A stretch of 64,000 bases of DNA from Bradyrhizobium sp. SZCCHNS1050 (GTDB lineage: Bacteria; Pseudomonadota; Alphaproteobacteria; Rhizobiales; Xanthobacteraceae), in the NCBI RefSeq assembly GCF_032484785.1, contig NZ_JAUETR010000001.1, forward strand, positions 2,421,501 through 2,485,500, in the 5' to 3' direction. Shown piece by piece: positions 1 to 8,721 of the stretch. The first letter of the stretch is position 1; the number at the start of each line of letters is the position of its first letter. The notes below the pieces were generated by a model. The model saw nothing but the letters and a program-made list of their open reading frames with translations, was not told the origin of the DNA and did no database searches. Made by a program: the position numbers and the translations under genes.

Positions 1-348
1 CGCCACGGCATCGCGGGCGAGCTCCGGCGAACGCTCCACCGCGCGGCCGCAGGCGCTGACGGTGACCTTGACGCCATGGCTGTCGAACAGGTCCATGATG
101 CGCCACCACGCCGCCCGCGTGCCGTATTCGAAATGGCTGTCGATGCAGGGGTCGGGGCCGTCGAGCCGGTGCACGACCTCGTAGATCGCCTCGTTGCTCG
201 TATCGCCGTCGCACATCGAGAATTCAGAGCCCTCCTCGAAATTCACCACCAGCGACACCGCGACGCGTGCGTCGTGGGGCCAACGCGGATGCGGCGGCCT
301 GCCGGCATAGCCCGTGAGATCGCGGCGGAAGGCAGGCTGTGAGGTCAT
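1..348 (-). CDS. Polysaccharide deacetylase, PuuE/allantoinase-like (partial, C-terminus off the left edge)
   Basis: The minus strand reads from ATG at 348 to the window edge with no stop, giving 116 N-terminal residues. The segment VAVSLVVNFEEGSE followed by a conserved DGDTSNE and a HFEYGTRAAWWRIMDLFD block is typical of the NodB-homology polysaccharide deacetylases related to the cofactor-independent allantoinase PuuE. The gene starts 4 bp after the stop of the upstream ABC permease, so it is the last gene seen of the importer operon. That suggests it acts on the imported compound, perhaps a ureide or other amide, but the substrate is inference. The catalytic His residues lie outside the window. 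Confidence 0.75.
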   Translation of the reverse strand, partial: MTSQPAFRRDLTGYAGRPPHPRWPHDARVAVSLVVNFEEGSEFSMCDGDTSNEAIYEVVHRLDGPDPCIDSHFEYGTRAAWWRIMDLFDSHGVKVTVSACGRAVERSPELARDAVA

Positions 349-352
349 CGTG

Positions 353-1153
353 TCAATCCGCGGTTCCGGCCATGCGGTGCAGGCCGACCAGGCGATCGCT
401 GATCAGCAGCAGCACCAGGGTGCCGGCAAGAATGAGGGTGGAGAGCGCGGCCAACGTCGGATCGGGCGCCTCCTCGATATATTGCAGCATGCGGATCGGC
501 AGCGTCTTGGAGCGGACGTCGGTGAGGAAGATCGAGACCGGATAATTGTCGAACGAGGCCAGCAGGCTGAACAGACCTGCGATCAGGAACGACGGCGCCA
601 AAGCCGGCACCATCACCCTCATCACGCTGCCGGCATAGGTGCAGCCGAGCGTGCGCGCGGCTTCTATCAGGGTGAAGTCGAAGCGAGAGAGCCCGGCGAT
701 CATGGTGCGCGCGACGTAAGGCAGCGTGACCACGAGATGCGCCACCAGCAGCGCGCTCCAGGTCGCGGTGAAGCCGATCATGCGGAAATATTGCAGGAGC
801 GCGATGCCGAGCACGAGGCCGGGCATCATCAAGGGCGACACCAGCAGCGTGCCGAGCGCCGTCGCGCCGGGCAGCCGGCCACGCGCGATCGCGATGGCGG
901 CGAGCGTGCCGGCGACCAGCGACAACGCGGTCGACAGAACCGCGATCTGCAGCGACAAGAACAGCGACGGCCAGAAGCCGTCGAGCCGGCCGATGCGGCC
1001 ATACCAGCGCAGCGATGCGCCCGACAGCGGCAGGTCGAACACCGGCGTCGGCGAGAAGCTGGCCGCGACGATCACGACCAGCGGCAGCAGCAGGAACAAT
1101 GCGAGCCCGATCGCGAGCACCCAGCAGACGATGATGGCAAGCCGCGACATCAT
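353..1153 (-). CDS. ABC transporter inner-membrane permease, PotC-like
   Basis: 266-residue binding-protein-dependent permease with about six membrane spans. The EAA loop that docks the ATPase is visible as LIEAARTLGCTYAGSVMRVM in the second half. Its length and order after a first permease match the second permease of spermidine/putrescine-type importers. The start ATGATG at 1153 overlaps the stop of the preceding permease (ATGA), indicating translational coupling. Polyamine is the family's classical substrate, but the neighbouring deacetylase and dedicated GntR regulator suggest another small nitrogen compound. The substrate is not determined by sequence. Confidence 0.9.
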   Translation of the reverse strand: MMSRLAIIVCWVLAIGLALFLLLPLVVIVAASFSPTPVFDLPLSGASLRWYGRIGRLDGFWPSLFLSLQIAVLSTALSLVAGTLAAIAIARGRLPGATALGTLLVSPLMMPGLVLGIALLQYFRMIGFTATWSALLVAHLVVTLPYVARTMIAGLSRFDFTLIEAARTLGCTYAGSVMRVMVPALAPSFLIAGLFSLLASFDNYPVSIFLTDVRSKTLPIRMLQYIEEAPDPTLAALSTLILAGTLVLLLISDRLVGLHRMAGTAD

Positions 1154-2016
1154 TTGGGCTCCCGCGACAGCGTCGCGCTGAGCGCGACGACGATGACGGC
1201 GATCGCCAGCAGCACCACGCCCGCGGCGGCGCCGAAGCCGGGCTCGCGCGCCAGCAGATAGGCCTTGGCGATGGTGGTGGCGAGCGTCGGATATTTCTCG
1301 CCGACGAGCAGCGTCGGCACCACATAGGCCGACACCGACAGCGAGAACACCAGCGCCACGCCGGCGATGATGCCCGGCAGGGTCAGCGGCAGGATGACAC
1401 GGAAGAACACGACCAGCGGCGAGGCGCCGAGCGTCGCGGCGGCTTCCGCATAGCGCCCGTCGAGCTGTGCCACCACCGCGTAGATCGGCAGCGCCATGAA
1501 CGGCAGGAAGATGTTGACGGCGCCGACGATCAGCGCGGTCTGGGTGAAGATCATGCGGATGGGGTCCTCGATGATCCCCACCGCGATCAGCACCGCGTTG
1601 ATGAGGCCGTCGCTGCGCAGCAGGATGGTCCAGGCGAAGGCCTTGACGATGACGGAGGCGGCGAGCGGCAGGAACAAGGTCGCCAGCAGGATCGAGCGCA
1701 GCGGCCCGCGCGCGCGCGCCAGCGCGAACGCCGCGGGATAGGAGACGAGGAAGGCGATCAGGGTCGTCAGCAGGCCGAGCCGCAGCGAGTTCCAGATCAC
1801 GCCGAGGTAATAGGGCGTGCCGAGCAGCCGGACGTAATGCGCCGAGGTGACGCCGCCCTTGGGGTCGAGCACGCTGACGCCGAGCAGCAGCGCCAGCGGC
1901 AGCACGAACACCAGCGCGATGATCAGCAGCGATGGCGCGACGAAGCCGAACGCCGCGAGCCGCTCGCGATCCGGCGCGGGCTTGACGATCGGCGCTGATA
2001 GCACGGCGTCGGTCAT
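1150..2016 (-). CDS. ABC transporter inner-membrane permease, PotB-like
   Basis: 288 residues. A hydrophobic segment starts around residue 25, a periplasmic loop follows (DPKGGVTSAHYVRLL), and the EAA loop YAEAAATLGASPLVVFFRVI sits in the C-terminal half. It is the first permease of the importer and pairs with the 266-residue permease downstream. The gap to the ATPase gene is 2 bp, so all five genes are probably one transcript from the 4.1-4.3 kb divergent region. Confidence 0.9.
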   Translation of the reverse strand: MTDAVLSAPIVKPAPDRERLAAFGFVAPSLLIIALVFVLPLALLLGVSVLDPKGGVTSAHYVRLLGTPYYLGVIWNSLRLGLLTTLIAFLVSYPAAFALARARGPLRSILLATLFLPLAASVIVKAFAWTILLRSDGLINAVLIAVGIIEDPIRMIFTQTALIVGAVNIFLPFMALPIYAVVAQLDGRYAEAAATLGASPLVVFFRVILPLTLPGIIAGVALVFSLSVSAYVVPTLLVGEKYPTLATTIAKAYLLAREPGFGAAAGVVLLAIAVIVVALSATLSREPK

Positions 2017-2018
2017 GG

Positions 2019-3089
2019 TCAGGCCTCGGCGGCGAAGGCGAAGGTTTCGGCGATGGGCCAGGCGAAGCGGACCTCGTCATGCACGCGCGGCAGCTCGGCC
2101 TCGCGGCCCGACAGCTCGGCGAGCAGGCTCGCGCCAGCGCCGGCATCGACGTCCACCAGGGTCCGCGAGCCCTGGAACACGACCGACCGAACGCGGCCGG
2201 TCGCGGAGTTGGCACCGTCACCAGCGCCCAGCCGCAACTGCTCCGGCCGCGTCGCCACGATCACCGAGGCGCCCGGCTGGAACGCGCCGCGCGCCGACAG
2301 ACGGCCGACCGGCGTCACCACCTCCACGGTGCCGTCCTGCGCGCCGACAACCTGGCCGGCGATGCGCGTCGACAGCCCGACGAAGTTGAGCGCGAACAGG
2401 CTGGCCGGCCGGGCATACAGCTCGCGCGGCTCGGCGAGCTGCTCGATGCGGCCCTTGTTCATGACCGCAACCCGGTCCGACATCGTCAGCGCCTCGTCCT
2501 GGTCATGAGTGACGAAGATCGCGGTCGCCTTGACCTCCTGCAGCAGGCGGCGCAGCTCGACCTGCATCTCCTCGCGCAGCTTGCGATCGAGCGCCGACAG
2601 CGCCTCGTCGAACAGCAGCACGTCCGGCTCGACCGCGATCGCCCGCGCCAGCGCGACGCGCTGCTGCTGGCCGCCCGACAGCGCCGAGATGCGGCGGCCG
2701 CCGAGATGGCTGAGCTTGACCAGCGCGAGCGCGCGCTCGACCGCGCGGTCGGTCTCGGCCTTGGGCGTGCCGCGCACCTTCAGTCCGAAGGCGACGTTGC
2801 CGGCGACGGTGAGATGCGGAAACAGCGCATAGCTCTGGAACACGACGCCGACATTGCGCCGGTGCGGCGGCACATGGGTGACGTCGCGCCCGGCGAGCGC
2901 GATCGTCCCGGTGTCGGGCGGCGCGAGGCCGGCGATCGCACGCAGCAAGGTGGTCTTGCCGCAGCCGGATGGGCCGAGCAGGGTCACCAGCTCGCCGCGG
3001 CGGATCGTGAGATCGACGCGATCGAGCACGGTCGCCGCGCCAAACCGCTTCGAGACCCCGCTGATGACGAGATGCGGAGCGGCGCTCAT
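2019..3089 (-). CDS. ABC transporter ATPase, PotA-like (with TOBE-type C-terminal domain)
   Basis: 356 residues. Walker A is GPSGCGKTT near residue 40, the signature is LSGGQQQRVALARAI, Walker B is VLLFDEALSALD and the H-loop is FVTHDQDEA. A C-terminal extension of about 110 residues resembles the TOBE regulatory domain of PotA/FbpC/UgpC ATPases. The start at 3089 overlaps the stop of the substrate-binding protein gene (ATGA). It energises uptake through the two permeases downstream. Confidence 0.92.
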   Translation of the reverse strand: MSAAPHLVISGVSKRFGAATVLDRVDLTIRRGELVTLLGPSGCGKTTLLRAIAGLAPPDTGTIALAGRDVTHVPPHRRNVGVVFQSYALFPHLTVAGNVAFGLKVRGTPKAETDRAVERALALVKLSHLGGRRISALSGGQQQRVALARAIAVEPDVLLFDEALSALDRKLREEMQVELRRLLQEVKATAIFVTHDQDEALTMSDRVAVMNKGRIEQLAEPRELYARPASLFALNFVGLSTRIAGQVVGAQDGTVEVVTPVGRLSARGAFQPGASVIVATRPEQLRLGAGDGANSATGRVRSVVFQGSRTLVDVDAGAGASLLAELSGREAELPRVHDEVRFAWPIAETFAFAAEA

Positions 3090-4120
3090 GTCATCTCCTT
3101 GCTCCAGCGATCGACCCAGCCGGCGCGGTTCTTCGCGATGAAGGCCCAGTCGGGCGCGAACAATGTCGCGGGATCGGGATAACCGGCCGGCAGCGGCGTG
3201 GCCTGATTGGTCGGCGCGATGAACGCCGTCTTGGCGAGGATGCTCTGCGCCTCCGGGCTGAGATAGAAGTCGATCGCGGCGTCGGCGAGGTCGCCGGCCG
3301 GCGCGCCGCTCACCTTGGCGATGCCCGACGGCATCGAGAAGCCGCCATCCCTCGGGATTGCGAGATCGACCGGCGAGCCGTCCGCTTTCCGGATCAGCGT
3401 GTAGGCCGAGAACTGGCCGCCGATCATCCAGGCCTCGCCCTGCTCCAGCAGATTGATGGCCTGCGGTGCGTTGGTATAGACGTTCAGCAGATTGGCCTTC
3501 AGGCTCTTGATCTTCTTGAAGCCGGCGTCGATTTCGTACTGCGCCTCCTTGTAGGGCTTGCCGGTCTCGAGATGCGCGGCGGCGAGCAGCGTCCAGAACC
3601 CTTCGGTGTTGGACAGCGACGGCACGACGATCTTGGAGTCGTATTTCGCGTCCCACAGCTCGGCCCAACTGACGGGCGGCGTCTTCATGCGCCTGGTGGA
3701 ATAGGCGATGCCCACCCACGGCTTCTGGTAATTGGCCCACATGCCGTCCTGGTGCACGGCGTCGTCGACCAGCTTGCCGAGATTGGGAATCGCCGACGCC
3801 GACATCTTGGTGATCAGCCCTTCGGCCGCGGCCGGCAGCATCACCGGGTCGTCCATGATCACCACCGAGATCTTCGGGCTCGCCTTGTCGGCCTGCATCT
3901 TCTGCAGATTGGTCAGCGAGTTGGTGCCCTCATAGAGCACCTTGCAGTCGAGCTTCTTCTCCAGCACCGGAAACAGGTCGGAGTTGAAATATTTGGCGGC
4001 GCCGGCCGGGCCGCCGATCACGATCTCTTTCGGGGCGGCGCGCACCAGGGCTGGCGCGGCGAGCGTGGCGGCGAAGGCCGCACTGGTCTTCAGAAGGCTG
4101 CGTCGGGAGAAGGGGTGCAT
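3086..4120 (-). CDS. Periplasmic substrate-binding protein of the ABC importer (Tat signal)
   Basis: 344 residues from ATG 4120. The start MHPFSRRSLLKTSAAF carries a twin-arginine motif followed by a hydrophobic stretch and an ALVRA cleavage region, so export by Tat is likely. The body (IVIGGPAGAAKYFNSDLFP, then VVIMDDPVMLPAAAEGL) fits the PotD/Fe3+-type extracellular solute-binding protein family. It is promoter-proximal in the operon. An in-frame ATG at 4207 lies upstream, but that extension covers the candidate operator and lacks signal-peptide character, so 4120 is preferred. Ligand unknown. Confidence 0.9.
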   Translation of the reverse strand: MHPFSRRSLLKTSAAFAATLAAPALVRAAPKEIVIGGPAGAAKYFNSDLFPVLEKKLDCKVLYEGTNSLTNLQKMQADKASPKISVVIMDDPVMLPAAAEGLITKMSASAIPNLGKLVDDAVHQDGMWANYQKPWVGIAYSTRRMKTPPVSWAELWDAKYDSKIVVPSLSNTEGFWTLLAAAHLETGKPYKEAQYEIDAGFKKIKSLKANLLNVYTNAPQAINLLEQGEAWMIGGQFSAYTLIRKADGSPVDLAIPRDGGFSMPSGIAKVSGAPAGDLADAAIDFYLSPEAQSILAKTAFIAPTNQATPLPAGYPDPATLFAPDWAFIAKNRAGWVDRWSKEMT

Positions 4121-4181
4121 GACGAGGATCCCGTGTGAGCTGTCGCGTGGCGTGTCACCCGCGATCAGCAAGCGCCGTGCC

Positions 4182-4196
4182 AAATGTGCACATTCT
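4182..4196 (+). promoter_or_regulatory. Candidate GntR operator, copy 1
   Basis: Contains the perfect 12-bp palindrome AATGTGCACATT (4183-4194). The flanks extend it to AAATGTGCACATTCT, which occurs again in inverted orientation at 4261-4275. It lies about 60 bp upstream of the substrate-binding protein start. Position in the divergent spacer of a GntR gene and its operon makes it a likely operator. Confidence 0.75.
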
Positions 4197-4260
4197 TGAT
4201 TCATCAATGAGATCAGCGTTCCGGGCTATGTCTCGATCCGCAGCGCGCCCGGCCGCGGAC

Positions 4261-4275
4261 AGAATGTGCACATTT
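4261..4275 (-). promoter_or_regulatory. Candidate GntR operator, copy 2 (inverted)
   Basis: Same 15-mer as 4182-4196, on the opposite strand, centred 80 bp away and about 45 bp upstream of the gntR start. Two identical sites facing each other, one next to each divergent gene, suggest control of both the importer operon and autoregulation. Confidence 0.75.
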
Positions 4276-4318
4276 TTTGGAGGTGACGTGCCGCGGCTTT
4301 GGGCCTAGCTAAAACCTC

Positions 4319-5056
4319 ATGGCGATGCGAGCGCAGCGAATCGGGAAGGCCAATCCCGCCGAGGACGAGGCGGTGTACCAGGCCATCCTGCGCGCGCTGC
4401 TGGAGGGCAAGCTCAAGGCCGGCACCAAGCTCGCCGAGACGCCGCTCGCCGCGATCTTCGGTGTCTCGCGCGAGCGCATCCGAAAAGTTCTGCACCGGCT
4501 CGGCGCCGAGCGGCGGCTGGAGATGATCCCGAACCGTGGCGCGCGGGTGCCGCGGCCGACGCTCGATGATATCAGACGGGTCTATGAGGCACATCGCGTA
4601 CTCGAGGCCGGCGTGCTCAGCCAGCTGGTGCTGCGGGTCGATGATCTCCTGCTCGCGCGGCTCGATGCGCATCTGGCCGAGGAGCGCGCCGCTGCACAGC
4701 GCGGCGATCGCGCGACCTCGGTGCGGCTGTCCGGCGCCTTCCACGTCCATCTCGTCGACTCCATCGGCAATCCCGAGCTGTCGCGCATGCTCGCCGATCT
4801 GCTCAGCCGCTCCTCGGTGATGGTGTCGGTATACGAGCCGGCGGCGCAGTCGATCTGCGCGGTCGACGAGCACGGCGCGATCGTCGCGGCGCTACGCGAC
4901 CGCGATCTGCTGCGCGCGATCGCGGTGTCGCGCGAGCACTTCCTGCATGTCGAGGGCCGGCTGCGGCTCGACGAGGACGCGGCGACGCCGTCTCAGGATC
5001 TCGCCGCCGTGTTCGCCGGACGGCGGCCGCTGCGCGGCAAGCTGCGGTCGGCTTAG
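4319..5056 (+). CDS. GntR-family transcriptional regulator (FCD/FadR-type)
   Basis: 245 residues. The N-terminal winged helix spans roughly residues 18-80 (LAAIFGVSRERIRKVLHRLG, then the NRGARVP wing). A C-terminal all-helical FCD-type ligand domain follows, with the metal or ligand histidines typical of the group (AFHVHLVDSIGNPEL, REHFLHVEG). It is divergent from the ABC importer operon and most likely represses it through the two palindromes at 4182-4275. The ligand is probably the transported compound. A second ATG two codons later (4325) is a possible start; no strong ribosome binding site separates them. Confidence 0.88.
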   Translation: MAMRAQRIGKANPAEDEAVYQAILRALLEGKLKAGTKLAETPLAAIFGVSRERIRKVLHRLGAERRLEMIPNRGARVPRPTLDDIRRVYEAHRVLEAGVLSQLVLRVDDLLLARLDAHLAEERAAAQRGDRATSVRLSGAFHVHLVDSIGNPELSRMLADLLSRSSVMVSVYEPAAQSICAVDEHGAIVAALRDRDLLRAIAVSREHFLHVEGRLRLDEDAATPSQDLAAVFAGRRPLRGKLRSA

Positions 5057-5070
5057 TCGGACCGGCCACG

Positions 5071-7167
5071 TTACTTCGTCGTCAGCGCCGTCACCGGATG
5101 CCAATGATGATCCGCCCGCGTGCCTGCCAGGGGCCTGCAGCGCGCGATCATGACCTCGGCGGCGCGATCGCCGGGCTTGAGCGCAAGGACTGCTTCAAAC
5201 GCCGCGATGGCTGCCTCGAAGTGCTGCGCGCGATAGTCCTGAAGTCCGCACGCGTAGTGTGCGATCCAGCGCACGTCCTGCGCGGCGACATTCTCCGCAA
5301 GCCCGACCAGCTCGTGGACGCGCAGGCCCTCTTCGCGGCCATAGACGGCGATGCGGTCGATCTCGCGGGTGAGAAACGCATCGCCCGCCAGCCGCGCGGT
5401 GCCCTCGCCGATCAGGATATCGGTGCCGTAGCTCTTGTTGGCGCCCTCCAGCCGGCTCGCGACGTTCACGGCATCGCCGATCACCGTATAGTTGAGACGC
5501 ACCTCGGAGCCGATGTTGCCGACCAGCATGGGGCCGGAGTTGATGCCGATGCGGATGGCGAGCGGCCGGCCGTCATCGTCGCACAGGCCGCTGGCCTCCA
5601 CCGCGTCTCGGCACGCCAGCGCGGCGCGGCAGCACAGAACCGCATGATCCGGCTGCGCGGCCGGCGCGCCCCAGAACGCCATCACCGCATCGCCGATGAA
5701 TTTGTCGATGGTGCCGCCGTGGTCGACGATGACGGTCGAGATCAGGTCGAGATAGCGCGACAGCAGCGGCACGACACGGTCGCCCATGCGCTCCGACAAC
5801 CCGGTGAAGCCGGCGATGTCGATGAACATCACGCTGAGCTCCTGGACATGGCCGCCCGGCCTGGCGTCGACGCCCTGCCGCAGCAATTGCCGGACGAGAT
5901 CGGCGGGAATGAACTTGCCGAATGACGACAGCCCGCCGGCCATGTCATGAATGGCGCCGGACAGGCTCGCGATCTCGCGAAGCCGCGAGGGATGACGTCG
6001 CACCTGCTCGAGCGCGAAGGCCTCGACGTGACGCAGTTCGGCCACCACACGCCCGAGCGGGGCGGCGATGACGGCACGCGCCAGCGCGGCGGAGGCCAGC
6101 GCCGCGAGCACGGCGCCGATGCCGAGACCGATGATCACGCGCCGCAGCGCCGCGTCGACCGGACCGAGAAACTCCGCTTCCGGAATCACCGTGACCAGCG
6201 ACCAGCCGGGAAACGGCAGCGCCGTGCGCGCGACCTCGAAGGCGCCGTCGCCCAATAGCACGCGCCCGCGCCAGGCCTCGTCGCCTTCGCGCGAGGACCG
6301 CATCGCCTGCTGCGCGATCGGCAGCAGCGGCTGGCGGCCCTGCCCGGCATTGACCTCGTCGGCGGTCTCGTCGGGCGCCGCGACCACGCCGCCATCAAGC
6401 GCCAGGATGAAGGCGGTGCCGGTGCGGCCGACCTGAAGCTGGGCGAGAAAGCGCGAGATGCGCGCGTGCTCGATGATGATGGCGAGCACGCCCTGCCGCT
6501 CCTGATAGACATCGATCGGGCCGGCCAGCGCGATCGCCGGGCGATCTCCGCTCGGATGATGATCGACGCTGAACCAGCGCGGTTCGTCCGCTGCGAGGCT
6601 CTCCTTGAACCAGGGCTGGTCGGCGACCTTGAAACGGGTCGGCTCGAAGCGGCGTGTCGCGAACTCGATGTCGCCGGGCACGACGTCGTATTCATCGACA
6701 CGGCGCTGGCCGGGATGATCGGTCAGGGAGATCTCCATCATCTCCAGGCGCCGGTCGCCGAGCTTGTGGGCGGCGAAGAACGAGCCGTCCGGCCAGCCGA
6801 ACGCCGCCGATGAGATCGTCGCCTGCGACTGCAGCTGCGACAGGAACACGAATTCGCGCTTGTCCGCCTCGCGGGTGTCGAGCACGTTCTGCAGGAACAG
6901 CGTGCGGATGGCGGTGTGCGCGGCGCGCGCCTCGCTGACGATCGCGCTCACCTCCTTGCGCACGGCGCCCGCGATCTGCGCGTTGATGGTGCTCGCGAGC
7001 TGACGGCTGATCGCCTCCGAGGTGCGCCACCACAACAGACTCGAGGCAAGGGCCGTCAGCAGGATCGCGGTCAGCACCAGGGCCGACACGGCGAAGCGGA
7101 TGCTGACGGTCAACCGCTCGTCGGCGGCGCCTCGGCGCGGCACTCGGCTCTTTGCGCTCGCCATCAT
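5071..7167 (-). CDS. Membrane adenylate/guanylate cyclase with Cache-like sensor and C-terminal TPR-like tail
   Basis: 698 residues from ATG 7167 (GGAG upstream). Membrane span 1 is about residues 23-46. A Cache-like periplasmic region follows (about 50-335), then span 2 (343-366), a HAMP-like linker and a class III cyclase domain (about 443-620). Metal aspartates are visible at D450 (FIDIAGF) and D493 (FIGDAVMAF). K489 and D565 (YTVIGDAVN) fit adenine recognition, so ATP is the likely substrate. The tail (about 640-680, HFEAAIAAFEAVLALKPGD) resembles one TPR unit. The ORF extends upstream to 7341, but that stretch lacks domain character. It is convergent with gntR and divergent from the bufferin operon. 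Confidence 0.88.
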   Translation of the reverse strand: MMASAKSRVPRRGAADERLTVSIRFAVSALVLTAILLTALASSLLWWRTSEAISRQLASTINAQIAGAVRKEVSAIVSEARAAHTAIRTLFLQNVLDTREADKREFVFLSQLQSQATISSAAFGWPDGSFFAAHKLGDRRLEMMEISLTDHPGQRRVDEYDVVPGDIEFATRRFEPTRFKVADQPWFKESLAADEPRWFSVDHHPSGDRPAIALAGPIDVYQERQGVLAIIIEHARISRFLAQLQVGRTGTAFILALDGGVVAAPDETADEVNAGQGRQPLLPIAQQAMRSSREGDEAWRGRVLLGDGAFEVARTALPFPGWSLVTVIPEAEFLGPVDAALRRVIIGLGIGAVLAALASAALARAVIAAPLGRVVAELRHVEAFALEQVRRHPSRLREIASLSGAIHDMAGGLSSFGKFIPADLVRQLLRQGVDARPGGHVQELSVMFIDIAGFTGLSERMGDRVVPLLSRYLDLISTVIVDHGGTIDKFIGDAVMAFWGAPAAQPDHAVLCCRAALACRDAVEASGLCDDDGRPLAIRIGINSGPMLVGNIGSEVRLNYTVIGDAVNVASRLEGANKSYGTDILIGEGTARLAGDAFLTREIDRIAVYGREEGLRVHELVGLAENVAAQDVRWIAHYACGLQDYRAQHFEAAIAAFEAVLALKPGDRAAEVMIARCRPLAGTRADHHWHPVTALTTK

Positions 7168-7347
7168 CGCAGGTGGATCTCCGATCGGACCGATCGGCGC
7201 GCGGGGCGGCACGCGAGCGGGAGCGGCCAGACTGCGCTCCGATGGCGTGAACCGCCAATGCCGGCCGGCTAAGTCGATGATGCCTGCAAAGCATTGGCAC
7301 TTCGAGTCGGCTTGCGCTCGACTAGGGCAGCTCCCAAGCACGCAATA

Positions 7348-7369
7348 CCGCTCACAGGGTCGTGAGCGG
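7348..7369. repeat. Inverted repeat just upstream of the bufferin promoter
   Basis: Perfect 8-bp arms CCGCTCAC / GTGAGCGG around a 6-base centre. It ends 9 bp before the GTAACA element of the candidate promoter. It could be an operator or simply a hairpin; no T-run follows, so it is not an obvious terminator. Confidence 0.5.
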
Positions 7370-7378
7370 AGTCGCCGC

Positions 7379-7404
7379 GTAACATTGTCGTGGCGGCGGG
7401 CGAA
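7379..7404 (+). promoter_or_regulatory. Candidate ECF (sigma-F type) promoter of the bufferin operon
   Basis: GTAACA at 7379-7384, a 16-base spacer, and CGAA at 7401-7404, 52 bp before the bufA start. As I recall it, the Caulobacter sigma-F motif is GTAACC-N16-CGAA, in front of heavy-metal-responsive genes that include the homologous operon. The match is 9 of 10 bases with identical spacing. No sigma-factor gene is in this window. Confidence 0.6.
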
Positions 7405-7455
7405 GGAGAGATGCGCGTCGCCAAGCGAGCGACGCAGAACACGAGAGGAATTGTC

Positions 7456-7761
7456 ATGTCCGCCAAGAGAACCGTCACCACGCTGGCGCTCGCCGGCGCC
7501 GTCAGCACCGCGCTTGCAAGCCTCGCAATGGCCGGGCCACTGACCAAGGCCGAAGCGGAAGCCGCAATGGCCGCCAAGAAGGAGAAATGCTTCGGCGTTG
7601 CCCTGAAGGGCCAGAACGATTGCGCCGCCGGTCCCGGCACGACCTGCCAGGGTACCTCAACGATCGACTTCCAGGGCAACGCGTGGAAATTCGTCCAGGG
7701 CGGCACCTGCACCAGCATCGACGTCCCCGGCGGCCGCAAGGGCTCGCTCAAGCCGATCTGA
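7456..7761 (+). CDS. bufA: Bufferin precursor, DUF2282 family (BufA1-type RiPP peptide)
   Basis: 101 residues with a Sec signal peptide (hydrophobic about 8-24, cleavage after AMA26). Four cysteines are present at C45, C56, C64 and C85, in the DUF2282 pattern KCFGVA...NDC...CQGTS...GGTC. In characterised bufferins the cysteines are modified by the DUF692 enzyme, and the exported peptide binds copper in the periplasm. Here all three partner genes follow directly. ATG 7456 is chosen over 7390 because GAGGAA precedes it and the signal peptide starts there. The family assignment is strong; metal specificity is inference. Confidence 0.9.
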   Translation: MSAKRTVTTLALAGAVSTALASLAMAGPLTKAEAEAAMAAKKEKCFGVALKGQNDCAAGPGTTCQGTSTIDFQGNAWKFVQGGTCTSIDVPGGRKGSLKPI

Positions 7762-7800
7762 TCGCTCTCGTTCACCCCAAGCGGAAAGCGGAGACGCAGC

Positions 7801-8721
7801 ATGCGCACCGATGCCCCCCCTGCACCGGGCCCCACCATGCCGCTTCGCTTTCCGCCACCTCTCGGCGGCGTCGCCGGGACCAGCTTCAAGCCGTCGCACC
7901 TGGCCGCCATCCTGGCCGAGGCGCCGCGGCCCGGCTTCTTCGAGGTCCATGCCGAGAACTACATGGGCGCCGGCGGTCCGCCACACCATCAGCTCGAGGC
8001 GATCCGCAGGGATCATCCGCTGTCGATCCACGGCGTCTGCATGTCGATCGGCGGCCCGCAGCCGCTCGATCGCGACCACCTCGCGCGCTTCCGCAAGCTC
8101 GTCGCCCGCTATCAGCCGAGCCTCGTCTCCGAGCATCTTGCATGGTCGACGCACGATGCGACGTTCTTCAACGACCTGCTGCCATTGCCCTACACGGCCG
8201 CCACGCTGGCACGGGTCTGCGACCATATCGATGAGGTGCAGACCGCGATCCGCCGGCCGATCCTGCTGGAAAATCCGTCGACCTACGTCGCCTTTCACGA
8301 CTCGACGATGAGCGAGACCGACTTCATCCGCGCCATCGTCCGCCGCACCGGCTGCGGGCTCCTGCTCGACCTCAACAACGTGTTCGTCTCCGCGATCAAT
8401 CATGGCTTCTCGCCACAGGACTATCTGGCCGACGTTCCGCTCGCCGCTGTCGGCGAGATCCATCTCGCCGGTCACGCCGTGCAGGCCGACGATGAAGGCG
8501 AGCCGCTGCTGATCGACAGCCATGACGGCCCCGTCGCCTATGATGTGTGGGCCCTGTTCGCCAGCGTGGTCGCGCGCAACGGTCCGATGCCGACGCTGAT
8601 CGAATGGGACAGCAACATTCCGGATTGGCCGGTGCTGAAGGCAGAGGCCGCGGCCGCGCAGGCGATTCTCGATGACCACGCACCCGACTGCTCGCAAGAG
8701 GTGCGCGATGCCGCAGCCTGA
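7801..8721 (+). CDS. bufB: DUF692 multinuclear non-heme iron oxidative enzyme (MNIO), bufferin-modifying
   Basis: 306 residues, TIM-barrel DUF692 family. Candidate metal ligands are spread as in MNIO enzymes: H77 (SIHGV), E111 (SEHLAW), E157 (LLENPS), D190 (LLLDLNN), H221/H225 (EIHLAGH), D239/H241 (IDSHDG) and E268 (LIEWDS). The enzyme is expected to oxidise precursor cysteines, for example to thiooxazoles, using a mixed-valent iron cluster. A GGAG motif precedes ATG 7801. The gene lies 39 bp after bufA and overlaps bufC by 14 bp. Confidence 0.93.
   Translation: MRTDAPPAPGPTMPLRFPPPLGGVAGTSFKPSHLAAILAEAPRPGFFEVHAENYMGAGGPPHHQLEAIRRDHPLSIHGVCMSIGGPQPLDRDHLARFRKLVARYQPSLVSEHLAWSTHDATFFNDLLPLPYTAATLARVCDHIDEVQTAIRRPILLENPSTYVAFHDSTMSETDFIRAIVRRTGCGLLLDLNNVFVSAINHGFSPQDYLADVPLAAVGEIHLAGHAVQADDEGEPLLIDSHDGPVAYDVWALFASVVARNGPMPTLIEWDSNIPDWPVLKAEAAAAQAILDDHAPDCSQEVRDAAA

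Noticed and set aside
314..1261. 315-residue plus-strand frame over the ABC permeases
   Set aside because: Highly biased Arg/Gln/His composition; the minus strand encodes a clear permease with the EAA motif.
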